Assembly (NCBI GenBank): GCA_002783405.1
Contig: PFGG01000078.1
Span: forward strand, 1-56,452
DNA length: 56,452 nucleotides
DNA from: a bacterium (Candidatus Blackallbacteria) CG13_big_fil_rev_8_21_14_2_50_49_14
GTDB taxonomy: Bacteria > Cyanobacteriota > Sericytochromatia > UBA7694
Direction: 5' to 3'
Positions within the stretch are counted from its first letter, which is position 1; every line of letters starts with the position of its first letter. Under the pieces are notes generated by a model. It was not told where the DNA came from and did not search any database. It saw only the letters and a program-made list of their open reading frames with translations. Below are positions 34,569-43,106 of the stretch, in pieces. Both the position numbers and the translations under genes were made by a program.

Positions 34569-35660
34569 ATGAACACAGAACATCTGCCTAAATTTCGCCG
34601 CATCAAAGGAACCACATCCTTCATGGCACTTGAGCACTCCAATCTGGGGCTCTATGTGCACAAGAAAAAAGGCGTCCTGATTGATTCCGGCTATACTGAA
34701 GAAGACGCAAACTGGATCGCCGAACTGCTCGAAAGCGAAGGCATTCGCCTTGAAGCAATTCTCAATACCCATGCGCACCCCGATAACAGCGGGGGCAGCT
34801 CCTATTTAAAAAAGCGAATGGGCTGTAAGATTTACGCCACAGCAACCCAACGCCCCTTTTTAGAAAACCCTTCCCGCTCCAATTATTTGGCCATGGTACA
34901 GGCCGTGGTCGATAAAGAACGCGAAGAAACCGAAAAACAATTGCGCAGGGCCCAACTCAAGGCAGAAAATCAGAAACAGGAAGCCCCCCCTGAAGAAGGG
35001 GCTTCGGCCGAAGTCCCTCCCGAAACAGAAAGCTTAGCATCAGACGATTTGGGTACAGAACCCGTTGTCGAATTTTTAGAAGGCGAACACAAGCGCTCCA
35101 TTATCAAACCCAAACCCTGCCAGGTAGACGGAACCCTCGACCCCAAAAAACCTTTTTCAATGTCTACAGGCAAACAATTTCAGATTGTCGAACTGTCAGG
35201 GCACGTGATGGGGATGTGCGGGGTCGTCACCCCCGATGATGTCTTTTTTATCGGCGACGCCCTGTATACCTTCGATGAACTGGCAGAAAAACCAATTCCC
35301 TATCTTGAAAGCGTTGAAGCCTTCAAAAAAACCCTGGACTATCTGCTCGCCACTGCCTACTCCAATTTCGTGCCCACCCACGGCAAACCCCTGGAGTTCA
35401 GCATCAATTCAGAGGTGCTTTTTCACAAGCGCCAGATCGAAATGATTGAAGACGCGATTCTGCTGCATCTGCAAATGCCCCGTACACGCGAAGAACTGGT
35501 GGCCCTGATTTTTGCAACCTTTGGCATTGAACAGACCATTCCCAATTTTTATATGCTCTCATCTACAATTGTTTCGTTTCTGAACCACCTCAAACGCGAA
35601 CGGCGTCTTGCCATCATTCATGAAGACGGCAAGACCCGCTGGTTTACCAAGCAGAAATAA
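34569..35660 (+). CDS. MBL-fold hydrolase with winged-helix C-terminus
   Basis: A 363-residue protein. The metal motif is THAHPDN (HxHxDN) near residue 66-72 in LNTHAHPDNSGG; Asn replaces the final His of the usual HxHxDH, which also occurs in LACTB2-like relatives. More ligands: GHVMGM and IGDALY in the middle, and VPTHGKP. A charged, Glu/Pro-rich insertion (about 120-165) sits inside the fold. The C-terminal ~60 residues look like a winged helix (REELVALIFATFGIE), as in LACTB2. Substrate unknown. It is divergent to the lysozyme-like gene B and ends 3 bp before the convergent rtcB. Confidence 0.8.
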   Translation: MNTEHLPKFRRIKGTTSFMALEHSNLGLYVHKKKGVLIDSGYTEEDANWIAELLESEGIRLEAILNTHAHPDNSGGSSYLKKRMGCKIYATATQRPFLENPSRSNYLAMVQAVVDKEREETEKQLRRAQLKAENQKQEAPPEEGASAEVPPETESLASDDLGTEPVVEFLEGEHKRSIIKPKPCQVDGTLDPKKPFSMSTGKQFQIVELSGHVMGMCGVVTPDDVFFIGDALYTFDELAEKPIPYLESVEAFKKTLDYLLATAYSNFVPTHGKPLEFSINSEVLFHKRQIEMIEDAILLHLQMPRTREELVALIFATFGIEQTIPNFYMLSSTIVSFLNHLKRERRLAIIHEDGKTRWFTKQK

Positions 35661-35663
35661 ACT

Positions 35664-36899
35664 TTAGCCTTTGACGCAGACGACCTGTTTGAGCGTATGC
35701 ACGATCTCAACCAGATCGCTCTGAGCCTGCATCACCGCATCAATATCCTTGTAAGCTGCCGGGGTTTCATCCAGCACGCCCAAATCCTTGCGGCACTCGA
35801 CCCCCTGGGTTGCTTTGAGATGATCTTCGAGACTGAAGCGCTTTTTGGCCTGGGCCCGTGACATGGTGCGCCCTGCCCCATGGCTACAACTGTCAAAACT
35901 TTCAGGCTCGCCCTTGCCCCGCACAATAAACGAACGCGCCCCCATGCTGCCGGGAATAATACCCAAATCTCCGGCACGGGCCCGAATGGCTCCTTTGCGG
36001 GTGACCCAGATATTGGCGTTGAAATGGTGTTCTCGGGCAATATAGTTGTGGTGACAATTGACCACCTCAGTTTCAGATTCAAAGGGGGGCAAGAGCCCGG
36101 AATCTTCAAGTGCTGCCAAGACGTTTTCAAGCATGACTTCACGGTTACTGTAGGCATAGTGCTGCGCCCATTCCACAGCTTGTACATAGTCGTCGAAAAG
36201 ATCAGAACCTTCTGCCAGATAGGCCAGATCACGATCCGGCAAATGAATAAACAGACGCTCCATTTCATGGCGGGCCGCTTCAATAAAGAAACTGCCAATG
36301 CGGTTGCCAATCCCACGTGAGCCACTGTGCAACATCACCCAGACCCGATCGGCTTCATCGAGACAGATTTCAATAAAATGATTGCCACCGCCCAGACTGC
36401 CCACCTGATGGACAGGGTGGTTTTTAGGCGGCGCCACCCTGGGATATTGCTCCAGAAGTGCCAGATAGCCTTTTTCAAGGGGCTTCCATTCCCGTTCGGC
36501 ACGCCGCCGGAAACGGGTGACCTGCATTTTTTGAAAGGGGGAATGGCCCCAGTCATTGCTGCCCACAGGCACGACTGATTCGATCCAGTCGCGCAGGGGC
36601 TTGAGATCATCAGGCAATTCATGGGCTTTGAGGCTGGTGCGCACAGCGACCATACCACAGCCAATATCCACCCCTACCGCCGCCGGAATAATCGCGCCAC
36701 GGGTCGGCAAAACACAGCCCACCGTACTGCCTTTGCCCAAATGGCAATCGGGCATGGCTGCCACATGGTGGTGAATAAAGGGCATACTCGCCACCTGGCG
36801 CAGTTGCTGTTCTGTTCCCGGATCAAAAGGAACGCCTTTGACCCAGGCTTTGACCGGGCTGCCGTTGGGATTTTCTAAATAAACAAAGTTTTTTTGCAT
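35664..36899 (-). CDS. rtcB: RNA ligase RtcB
   Basis: Joins RNA 3'-phosphate or 2',3'-cyclic phosphate ends to 5'-OH ends with GTP and manganese. The 411-residue protein has AAMPDCHLGKGSTVG near residue 49-63, VGVDIGCGM near 75, GSLGGGNHFIEI near 166, LHSGSRGIGN and the guanylylation-site region SCSHGAGRTMSRA near 335 with the His that receives GMP. GGAGG lies 10 bases before ATG 36899. No rtcA, rtcR or archease gene is adjacent. It may serve in RNA repair. Confidence 0.94.
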   Translation of the reverse strand: MQKNFVYLENPNGSPVKAWVKGVPFDPGTEQQLRQVASMPFIHHHVAAMPDCHLGKGSTVGCVLPTRGAIIPAAVGVDIGCGMVAVRTSLKAHELPDDLKPLRDWIESVVPVGSNDWGHSPFQKMQVTRFRRRAEREWKPLEKGYLALLEQYPRVAPPKNHPVHQVGSLGGGNHFIEICLDEADRVWVMLHSGSRGIGNRIGSFFIEAARHEMERLFIHLPDRDLAYLAEGSDLFDDYVQAVEWAQHYAYSNREVMLENVLAALEDSGLLPPFESETEVVNCHHNYIAREHHFNANIWVTRKGAIRARAGDLGIIPGSMGARSFIVRGKGEPESFDSCSHGAGRTMSRAQAKKRFSLEDHLKATQGVECRKDLGVLDETPAAYKDIDAVMQAQSDLVEIVHTLKQVVCVKG

Positions 36900-37055
36900 C
36901 GTATACCAACCTCCATACGCTGGCCCTGGAGAAAATACTGCCCGGCTTCAGACCATCATACAAATCGAAAGGCAAAGAAATCAAGGGCTTTATCTCAGAA
37001 AATACTCGTATCAGCGGATCTGATTTATTGAGAAGCCACTTCGAAATCTTTTAAG

Positions 37056-37094
37056 TTTCTGACAATATGTCATATATTGACACATTGTCAGAAA
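37056..37094 (+). promoter_or_regulatory. TetR-type operator palindrome
   Basis: TTTCTGACAATATGTCA at 37056-37072 and TGACACATTGTCAGAAA at 37078-37094 form an inverted repeat with 16 of 17 matches around a 5-base centre. It covers the -35 box of the following gene, so a bound repressor would block RNA polymerase. Most likely the site of the adjacent TetR protein. Confidence 0.8.
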
Positions 37095-37105
37095 CATTGC
37101 ATAAT
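37077..37105 (+). promoter_or_regulatory. Promoter of the TetR-amidase operon, leaderless
   Basis: TTGACA at 37077-37082 and CATAAT at 37100-37105 are 17 bases apart. The ATG follows at 37113, 7 bases past the -10, so the mRNA should start at the AUG; there is no SD. The -35 is within the palindrome. Confidence 0.75.
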
Positions 37106-37112
37106 CTTAATT

Positions 37113-37802
37113 ATGAACAAATTAGAACAGCGAAGACAAGAAGAAAGAGAAGAGCGGCGAAGCGCGATCCTTGCGACGGCCCAAGAACTCTTCTACAACC
37201 ATGGCGTCAGGAATGTAACCATCGGGCAAGTGGCTGATTCGCTTCGATTGAGTCGTAGCCTGATCTATACCTATTTTAAAGACCTCAACCACATTCTCTG
37301 TTCCGCAGCATTTAACGCACTGAGCCTTTTGCATGAATCCTTCCAAGAAACGCTGAAGGCCTCTGCTTCTGGCTCAGGGGTGGAAGGGGTTTCTGCCTTG
37401 GGGCGAACCTATATAGAATTTGCTTTTCAACATCCAGAACAGTATCAATCTATTCAGGATTTTCAAGGATTCAGCAGAGAAGGGCTTTCTCTAAACAGCC
37501 CTACAGAATCAGCGCTTGATCAGCAATTCAAAGCGGAACTTCAGGGCCTCAATCACCTGAGTCACCAGATTAACGTCTTGATTGCAGACGAACTATCGCG
37601 TGGGATCAAAGAGGGTTCGATTCGCTCAGACCTGGGAGATCCTCTCTCCGTCGCTCTCTCCTTATGGGCTCAAACCAGTGGACTCATCCAATTCTGTCTG
37701 CTTTTGGAGCACTCCATGCTTGCCCAGTATCAAATCAGCCGGACTGAATTTCTTGAAAATGGCATTCGCCTGATTCAGCAATCCATTATAAAGGCTCCGT
37801 GA
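37113..37802 (+). CDS. TetR family transcriptional regulator
   Basis: A 229-residue dimeric repressor. The N-terminal helix-turn-helix (about 15-60) has ILATAQELFYNHGVRNVTIG, then VADSLRLSRSLIYTYFKDLN, the TetR recognition helix pattern. The ligand domain follows, with no recognisable ligand. ATG 37113 is taken, since the longer TTG start at 37077 lies within the promoter. Its last bases overlap the GTG start of the amidase gene (GTGA), so they are an operon, probably autoregulated through the 37056 palindrome and induced by an amide or related compound. Confidence 0.9.
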   Translation: MNKLEQRRQEEREERRSAILATAQELFYNHGVRNVTIGQVADSLRLSRSLIYTYFKDLNHILCSAAFNALSLLHESFQETLKASASGSGVEGVSALGRTYIEFAFQHPEQYQSIQDFQGFSREGLSLNSPTESALDQQFKAELQGLNHLSHQINVLIADELSRGIKEGSIRSDLGDPLSVALSLWAQTSGLIQFCLLLEHSMLAQYQISRTEFLENGIRLIQQSIIKAP

Positions 37803-39493
37803 AGTTCATTATGAACAGAGTTTGGATCCTGATGCTGAGTTTATCAATACTGATCAGTTCTTGCGCATCACGCAACGCAGCACAGGAGAAAAGAGGCGAG
37901 CCCAGCATGGAAAAATTGAATATGGAACTCAAAAAAATGCTATTTGCCATCAGCAAAGAACCAAGAGCCCTCACATGGCAAACTGAAGCTTCAAAAATCA
38001 TCAATAAATCCACACAAGAATTGGCCTCAGAAATTCAAAGTGGCGCCCTGAGCAGTGAGGAAGTTGTTGTCTCTTTTCTTGAACGGATTATAACGCTCAA
38101 TCCGGCTTATAACGCAATCGTGACTTTAAATGCCGAGTCGGCTCTGGCCCGGGCACGGGAAGCAGATCAAGCGCTGCGTTCAGGCATCAGATGGGGCCCC
38201 CTCCACGGGGTTCCATTCACCATCAAGGATACCTATCAAACAGCAGGGGTCCGCACAAGCGCAGGATACCCGCCACTTAAAGATTTTATTCCCGAAGAAA
38301 ATGCGGTTGTGGTTCAGCGCCTCTTAGACGCCGGGGCCATTCTGCTTGGAAAGACAAATACCCCCACGCTGGCCATGGACATGCAAACCACCAACCCGAT
38401 TTTTGGGGTGACAGGAAACAGTGTGAATCCCGACTGGTCAGCAGGAGGAAGCAGTGGCGGTGCTTCTGTCGCTGTAGCGCTCAGAATGACGCCCTTTGAG
38501 TTTGGTTCTGACCTGGCGGGTTCGATCAGGCTACCAGCCGCCTTTAACGGGGTCTACGGGCTGCGGCCAAGTCACGGACTGGTTTCCATGAGAGGGCATA
38601 TCCCCCCGCTTCCCACTGAACTAAATGGAATCAGGCGAATGGCCGTTGCAGGGCCGATTACGCACACTCTGGCAGATTTAGAATTTCTACTCAGGATTGT
38701 TGCCGGGCCGGGGCCCGGTGACTACCGTGTAAAACCACTCCAGGATACAAAAAAGGCACCTTTGTCCCAGCGGCCACTCAAAGTGGTCTGGGCCGACAAC
38801 TTGGGGGGAATACCGGTCGAAACTGAGATTCAAAACGCGATGGCCACTTATATCGAGCAATTGGCAAACGCAGGCGTATCGGTTCAGAAAGGTAGCCCCC
38901 CTGATTTCCCCTATGAAAAAGCCTGGGAAACCTGGGGAGCCTTTGTCGGATTACAGGGGGGTTATGAGCAATCCAATTTTATGCGCAGCCTTGGAGATTT
39001 TTTTACAAAAGCAACGGTCGCAAATACGCCGATGCAGAGGAAGATCGTGGGCCCCATCTCTGTGCCCGGATACATGCAGGCAATGGAAATTCAAGATCAG
39101 TGTATTGACATTTTAGAGCGCTTTACAGAGCCCTATGATGTTTTCATCGTCCCTGTCGCCTCAGTCACAGCCTTCCCTCATTTCAAGTCAACGCGAACTT
39201 TTGGAAACTTTTCAGTCTATGATGCTCCGATGAAGGTAAATGCTGAAAACATCCCCTATTACGTGGCAACACAATCCTATACGACCTTATTTTCACTGAC
39301 TGAAAGCCCTGTCATAACACTGCCTATCGGTCACGACAAAAAAGGCGCTCCTATCGGTATTCAGCTCGTGGGGCGAAGATTTCACGATCTTGAGCTGATT
39401 CGCGTCGCTGAGGCATTAGAGCAAATCGTCACTCCCCCCCGAAAAGTGAATGCTCACGCTGGAAAAGAGAGGTCTAGTTTCAGAGTCTTATAG
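37799..39493 (+). CDS. Amidase-signature family lipoprotein
   Basis: A 564-residue amide hydrolase. The signal peptide ends at the lipobox SSCA (Cys22), so it is exported and lipid-anchored, which is unusual for this family. The Ser-cisSer-Lys triad is visible: Lys143 in PFTIKDTY, the GGSSGG loop at 216-221 and Ser242 in DLAGSIRLPAAF. Start GTG 37799 has AAAGG at 5 bases; an ATG at 37811 is possible. It is coupled to the TetR gene. Substrate unknown (amino-acid, nitrile-derived or aryl amides are typical). Confidence 0.88.
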   Translation: MKFIMNRVWILMLSLSILISSCASRNAAQEKRGEPSMEKLNMELKKMLFAISKEPRALTWQTEASKIINKSTQELASEIQSGALSSEEVVVSFLERIITLNPAYNAIVTLNAESALARAREADQALRSGIRWGPLHGVPFTIKDTYQTAGVRTSAGYPPLKDFIPEENAVVVQRLLDAGAILLGKTNTPTLAMDMQTTNPIFGVTGNSVNPDWSAGGSSGGASVAVALRMTPFEFGSDLAGSIRLPAAFNGVYGLRPSHGLVSMRGHIPPLPTELNGIRRMAVAGPITHTLADLEFLLRIVAGPGPGDYRVKPLQDTKKAPLSQRPLKVVWADNLGGIPVETEIQNAMATYIEQLANAGVSVQKGSPPDFPYEKAWETWGAFVGLQGGYEQSNFMRSLGDFFTKATVANTPMQRKIVGPISVPGYMQAMEIQDQCIDILERFTEPYDVFIVPVASVTAFPHFKSTRTFGNFSVYDAPMKVNAENIPYYVATQSYTTLFSLTESPVITLPIGHDKKGAPIGIQLVGRRFHDLELIRVAEALEQIVTPPRKVNAHAGKERSSFRVL

Positions 39494-39662
39494 GGTCTGG
39501 GGAGCCATAAAATCAAGGAGAGACAACAGAAAAAGGCTTCAAAAAGACCTGATCGGGGCCATCGCAGACTCAGGAAATTCAAAAACAGGCAGAGGTAGAG
39601 TCAACATGGCACCCGGCATTCAAGCGGCAGGTCACAATGCCTCAGCGCCCCTGAGTCACACC

Positions 39663-39671
39663 TGCTATAAT
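39663..39671 (+). promoter_or_regulatory. Extended -10 promoter for the 39704 gene
   Basis: TGCTATAAT at 39663-39671 is a consensus extended -10. No -35 is seen. The rest of 39494-39703 shows no gene with its own ribosome site. Confidence 0.5.
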
Positions 39672-39703
39672 GCCAATGAACGTGTAAAAAGCGGAGGCCC
39701 TGC

Positions 39704-40279
39704 GTGAAAAAGAAACAGCCGGCTTTTACCCTGCCTTTCGAACTGGATATTTCCTACGAAGCCCTGGCCCGCGAACTCCATGCCGCGATCAACCGCATGT
39801 ATATCGGTCTGGCAATTATTCTGGTCGTGCAATATCTTTTCTTTGTCAAAGACGCCTCACAACAGCGGGTCGTGGTGTCTGCAGGTCTGGGTGCCGGGAT
39901 AGCCTTCTACTTCATGGGCATTTTCGCATTGCGCCGCCTGCACCAGCATTTCCCCCTGAAACTCAAACTTTCCAGCACGGGGCTGACCCTGGGCTATAAA
40001 CGCAACCTGGATCTGCTTTTTGCCCGTTTTCCCCACCACCGTCTGCGTGAGAAAGAAATTCCGCTCAACCAAATCAAAGAAATTCAAAAGGGCGGTGAAG
40101 ATTTTCGTTTCTGGATGTACCAGATCAGCCTTACCCCCACCTGGCAGCTGCTGATGGAAACCGGCGAAAAACTGGCCATTTGGAGTGAAGAAAAACTCGA
40201 ATTGGAAAACCTGATTCGCAAGGCCCGTGATGCCGCTGCGAAAGCTGTGGAGCCCTCCACAGAAAGCGTTTCAGACTAG
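39704..40279 (+). CDS. Two-helix membrane protein, hypothetical
   Basis: A 191-residue protein with two hydrophobic segments (MYIGLAIILVVQYLFFV about 30-47; VVSAGLGAGIAFYFMGIFAL about 56-76) and a C-terminal cytoplasmic part resembling a pleckstrin-like or photosystem-associated YcxB fold (STGLTLGYKR..., IPLNQIKEIQKGGEDF). GTG 39704 has GGAGG 6 bases before it. No firm family. The stop overlaps the convergent CHAP-like gene by 4 bp. Confidence 0.7.
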   Translation: MKKKQPAFTLPFELDISYEALARELHAAINRMYIGLAIILVVQYLFFVKDASQQRVVVSAGLGAGIAFYFMGIFALRRLHQHFPLKLKLSSTGLTLGYKRNLDLLFARFPHHRLREKEIPLNQIKEIQKGGEDFRFWMYQISLTPTWQLLMETGEKLAIWSEEKLELENLIRKARDAAAKAVEPSTESVSD

Positions 40280-41205
40280 TTAAAATCCCCCAGGGCCGGT
40301 CGTCCAAAACCATCGAAACGGGCCCGGTCTGAAGCTTGGGTTAAATCATAGGTTTTCATGACCACAGCCTGGCTCCATTGTTTGCCATCGGGCCCCTTGC
40401 CCGAGGTATTGCCTTCCACGGTGGTCAACTGGCCTGTGGCCGGGTTATAGTTCACGACCAAGCCCACATGCCCGTGGTGAAAAAGCGCAACATCTCCGGC
40501 CTGAACCGGCAGATTCTGCCAACGAAACGTATGGGCATCCGGGTTGTAATGACTGAAAACTTTGCCCTGTTCACGCACGTATTGGCGATTGGGGGATTCC
40601 TCGAGCATAAAATACTGACGGGTACTGCCCTGTGCGGTCTGCTGAGCACGCAATTGATCCAATTGCTGGTTCATGCTGGCACTGCGGTTGGTATAACTGC
40701 GGTACATAAAAAAATCACGGGCCTTTTGGTAAGAAGCATAGTGTTCAGGGTATTTAAAGCCCGCCTGGGTTTGGGCAAAGGCTGTAAAAAACCCGCACCA
40801 TTCATAACCCGGGTCAAATTTCGCATTGCGGGCATAAGCGTCGATCCGGGGACTGGTATTCCGACCGGTCTCACGCACCCCTTTGCGCCATTCCGCCAGA
40901 CCGGCCTGTGCGGACTGCTGAAGTTTCTGACTGAGCAAAGCATTGCCTGAAACAGCCTGGTTCGTTCCAAAAAGAGGGCGAAGCACAGCAACAGAGGTTG
41001 TTTGACGTGGCAAAGCCCTCTGAAACTGGTCCTGTTGCCTGAGCAGATCTGAGACAAGACTCAAACGGGGAGGAGCCACCGAAATCGGAGCGGCAAGGGG
41101 TGTGGGCAACGCATTGCGCCGGGCCATCTGCTGAAGCAGACGGGGGTCCATCATTCTTGAAAAATCGGCAGCAGAATAGACCACAAAACCACCCAATTGA
41201 ATCAT
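40276..41205 (-). CDS. CHAP-like amidase-fold protein, no signal peptide
   Basis: A 309-residue protein. The C-terminal domain (about 120-309) has a Cys in GYEWCGFFTAFAQTQ near 150 and a His in LFHHGHVGLVVNYNP near 255, followed by TTVEGNTSG: the Cys-His-Asn order of CHAP/NlpC-type peptidoglycan amidases or endopeptidases. The first ~110 residues are low in complexity and hold no signal peptide. The start is unsure: ATG 41205 has no SD and the AT-rich upstream DNA shows no clear promoter. By domain it could cleave cell-wall peptides; how it leaves the cytoplasm is unknown. Confidence 0.65.
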   Translation of the reverse strand: MIQLGGFVVYSAADFSRMMDPRLLQQMARRNALPTPLAAPISVAPPRLSLVSDLLRQQDQFQRALPRQTTSVAVLRPLFGTNQAVSGNALLSQKLQQSAQAGLAEWRKGVRETGRNTSPRIDAYARNAKFDPGYEWCGFFTAFAQTQAGFKYPEHYASYQKARDFFMYRSYTNRSASMNQQLDQLRAQQTAQGSTRQYFMLEESPNRQYVREQGKVFSHYNPDAHTFRWQNLPVQAGDVALFHHGHVGLVVNYNPATGQLTTVEGNTSGKGPDGKQWSQAVVMKTYDLTQASDRARFDGFGRPALGDFN

Positions 41206-41405
41206 ATTTTTGAATTAACAATAAAAAATAAAAATAAAAAGCAATTAAACGAAGCAATAAATGCTTTTCATTTGAGAAAAACGCTTCACTTCATCAATAG
41301 CATCCAAGTTCTTAGCTTACTTATCCTCAAAAATAGACAGCGGCTTTCTTATCATAGGGTTAATATTCTCCTAAACCTCAGCTTAACTTTTCGAAAAGAT
41401 TTTCT

Positions 41406-41433
41406 TTGCGCCGATCCTGCTCTCGGTTACAAT
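41406..41433 (+). promoter_or_regulatory. Promoter for the YibE/F gene
   Basis: TTGCGC at 41406-41411 and TACAAT at 41428-41433 with a 16-base spacer; a second TACAAT overlaps it at 41433. The leader to the TTG start at 41485 would be about 45 bases. The remainder of the 41206-41405 gap is AT-rich with no gene seen. Confidence 0.5.
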
Positions 41434-41484
41434 ACAATGCGGAGCCTCCCTCCACGGTAGCCCTTGTTCAGGAAAGGAAATCAC

Positions 41485-42537
41485 TTGAAGCTCGCTTATC
41501 TACGCTCTGTTTGGATCTGGTCCTTGATGATCCTCTGTCTTTTTTTCAGTTCGCCGTCTTCGGCGCAGACCCAGGCAGCAAAAACCACTGATGGCCCGGA
41601 TTATGTCACGGGTCAGGTAGAGGAAATCCTCTCCGAAAAAACCATCGTGGATGAGGCTTTTGGGCACCAGGAAAAAAAATTCCGTTTCAAGGTTCGTTTC
41701 CCAAGCAAACAGGGCCAACCGGCTGAAACGGTGATCGTAGAGCAAGCCTATACTCCTGAAACCCCCACGGAACTCATGCCAGCCAAAGGCAAAAAATACA
41801 TCTTTTTTCAAGATCAGCTCGTCGATGGCAGCCGGAACTATACCCTGGTGGATGTTCAACGCTCCGACCATCTCGCCCTGACAATGGTTCTCACGGCTCT
41901 GATCCTGCTGGGAATTGCCCGTTGGTATGGCTTGAAACCGCTGCTTACCACAGGCAGCATGGTCGCCAGCTTTTTCGTCTGCCACCTCTTGCATCTGCCC
42001 TGGCTTTTGCTGAGTCTGGTCACCTTGGCAGTGACCCTGACCGCAGCCGGGCTGCTCAGCTTCGGTGCAACCCGCCGTTTAAGCGTCGCCCTGAGCGCAG
42101 CCAGCCTCAGCCTGGGAGCCACGCTGGTGCTGATCTGGATCGGCAGTTGGTTTTCCCTGGTCGATCCCAGCGCCTTACTGGCGGGCAGCGCTCTGCTGCA
42201 GATGTCTGCCGGTCTGGCCTATGTGGTGATCACCACCGTCAATTCCGTGCATTTAAACTATCGCAACGATCCCACGCTCAACCCTTCAGAACTGTTGAAA
42301 AAATCCCTGGTGGCCAGCAGAGGAGCAGTAGAAGTGGTAAGCTCCATCTATCTGCTGATCTTTATTGCCCAGGTATTAACCTCTACCTACGGCCAAAATG
42401 AAACCCCTGGTTTAATGCAAATGGAACCCGTTTTAGCCGAATTGGTTTCTTTGTTTTTTATGCTGATGGGGTTTGCGCTGGCTTTGCCGATTACAAGTTG
42501 GCTCGGCGTGCGCATGCTGTATCGCCGCAGAGTTTAA
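41485..42537 (+). CDS. YibE/F-like membrane protein
   Basis: A 350-residue polytopic protein of the YibE/F family. An N-terminal signal-like helix (to SSAQTQ) leads to a ~90-residue extracytoplasmic part, then about six membrane helices (LTMVLTALILLGIARWYG; SFFVCHLLHLPWLLLSLV; and others). Family function is unknown, with roles proposed in transport. Start TTG 41485 follows AAGGAAA 4 bases upstream (AGGAAAGG within 8); an upstream TTG at 41464 lacks one. It precedes rpsO by 258 bp. Confidence 0.78.
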   Translation: MKLAYLRSVWIWSLMILCLFFSSPSSAQTQAAKTTDGPDYVTGQVEEILSEKTIVDEAFGHQEKKFRFKVRFPSKQGQPAETVIVEQAYTPETPTELMPAKGKKYIFFQDQLVDGSRNYTLVDVQRSDHLALTMVLTALILLGIARWYGLKPLLTTGSMVASFFVCHLLHLPWLLLSLVTLAVTLTAAGLLSFGATRRLSVALSAASLSLGATLVLIWIGSWFSLVDPSALLAGSALLQMSAGLAYVVITTVNSVHLNYRNDPTLNPSELLKKSLVASRGAVEVVSSIYLLIFIAQVLTSTYGQNETPGLMQMEPVLAELVSLFFMLMGFALALPITSWLGVRMLYRRRV

Positions 42538-42586
42538 AAAACGGGCTGATCTGCGTTAAAATCTGCACTTGTCTGCTTCGGTTTGC

Positions 42587-42615
42587 TTGTTAGCTGACCG
42601 CCGAGTTGCTACAAT
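42587..42615 (+). promoter_or_regulatory. rpsO promoter
   Basis: TTGTTA at 42587-42592 and TACAAT at 42610-42615, spacer 17. Transcription would start near 42622, giving a leader of about 175 bases. Confidence 0.7.
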
Positions 42616-42621
42616 GACAGG

Positions 42622-42795
42622 GATAAAATGGAATTCTGTGTGTACAGGGGGAGTCCCCTGAGATCCCAGCCGGCATGCATCGTGACTCTGTTTCATGAGC
42701 CCCATAGCAGGTGATACACGCACAAGCCGAACAGGCCGGGACATCAAAATCCAGTCACCGGTCGCAATAAAAGAATGAGGTATTAGGATTAGTTT
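42622..42795 (+). promoter_or_regulatory. Long structured leader of rpsO-pnp
   Basis: A ~175-base untranslated region containing a GGGGGA/TCCCCT hairpin near 42650 and other self-complementary stretches. S15 represses its own mRNA in several bacteria by binding the leader, so this may be the S15 autoregulatory site; it does not match a structure I can name. Confidence 0.4.
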
Positions 42796-43065
42796 ATGTC
42801 TTTCACGAAAACTGATAAAAACGAATTGATTGTTGCCAATCATGTTCACCCCACCGACACGGGTTCACCTGAAGTTCAAGTCGCTATTCTGAGCGCACGT
42901 ATCAAATATCTGACCGAGCACCTGAACAAGCATAAAAAAGATTTCGCAACCCGCCGTGGTCTGATCAAAATGGTGGGCCGCCGCCGTAAATTGCTGCGTT
43001 ACCTGTTAAACAATGCCCCTGAGCGTCATGCCCAGTTGGTAGAACGTCTCGGACTCAAAAAATAA
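42796..43065 (+). CDS. rpsO: 30S ribosomal protein S15
   Basis: An 89-residue primary 16S rRNA-binding protein of the small subunit. The DTGSPEVQVAILSARIKYLTEH core, then KDFATRRGLIKMVGRRRKLL and YLL.N.PER, are those of S15. AGGA lies 7 bases upstream. Operonic with pnp (41 bp gap), as in many bacteria. Confidence 0.97.
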   Translation: MSFTKTDKNELIVANHVHPTDTGSPEVQVAILSARIKYLTEHLNKHKKDFATRRGLIKMVGRRRKLLRYLLNNAPERHAQLVERLGLKK

Positions 43066-43106
43066 GCTGGTTAACTATTAACCGCGAAAGTACAGGTAAT
43101 GATTGA

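Noticed and set aside
39450-39707. 85-codon frame between amidase and the 39704 gene
   Set aside because: Mostly overlaps the amidase end in another frame; no own start signals and no homology seen.
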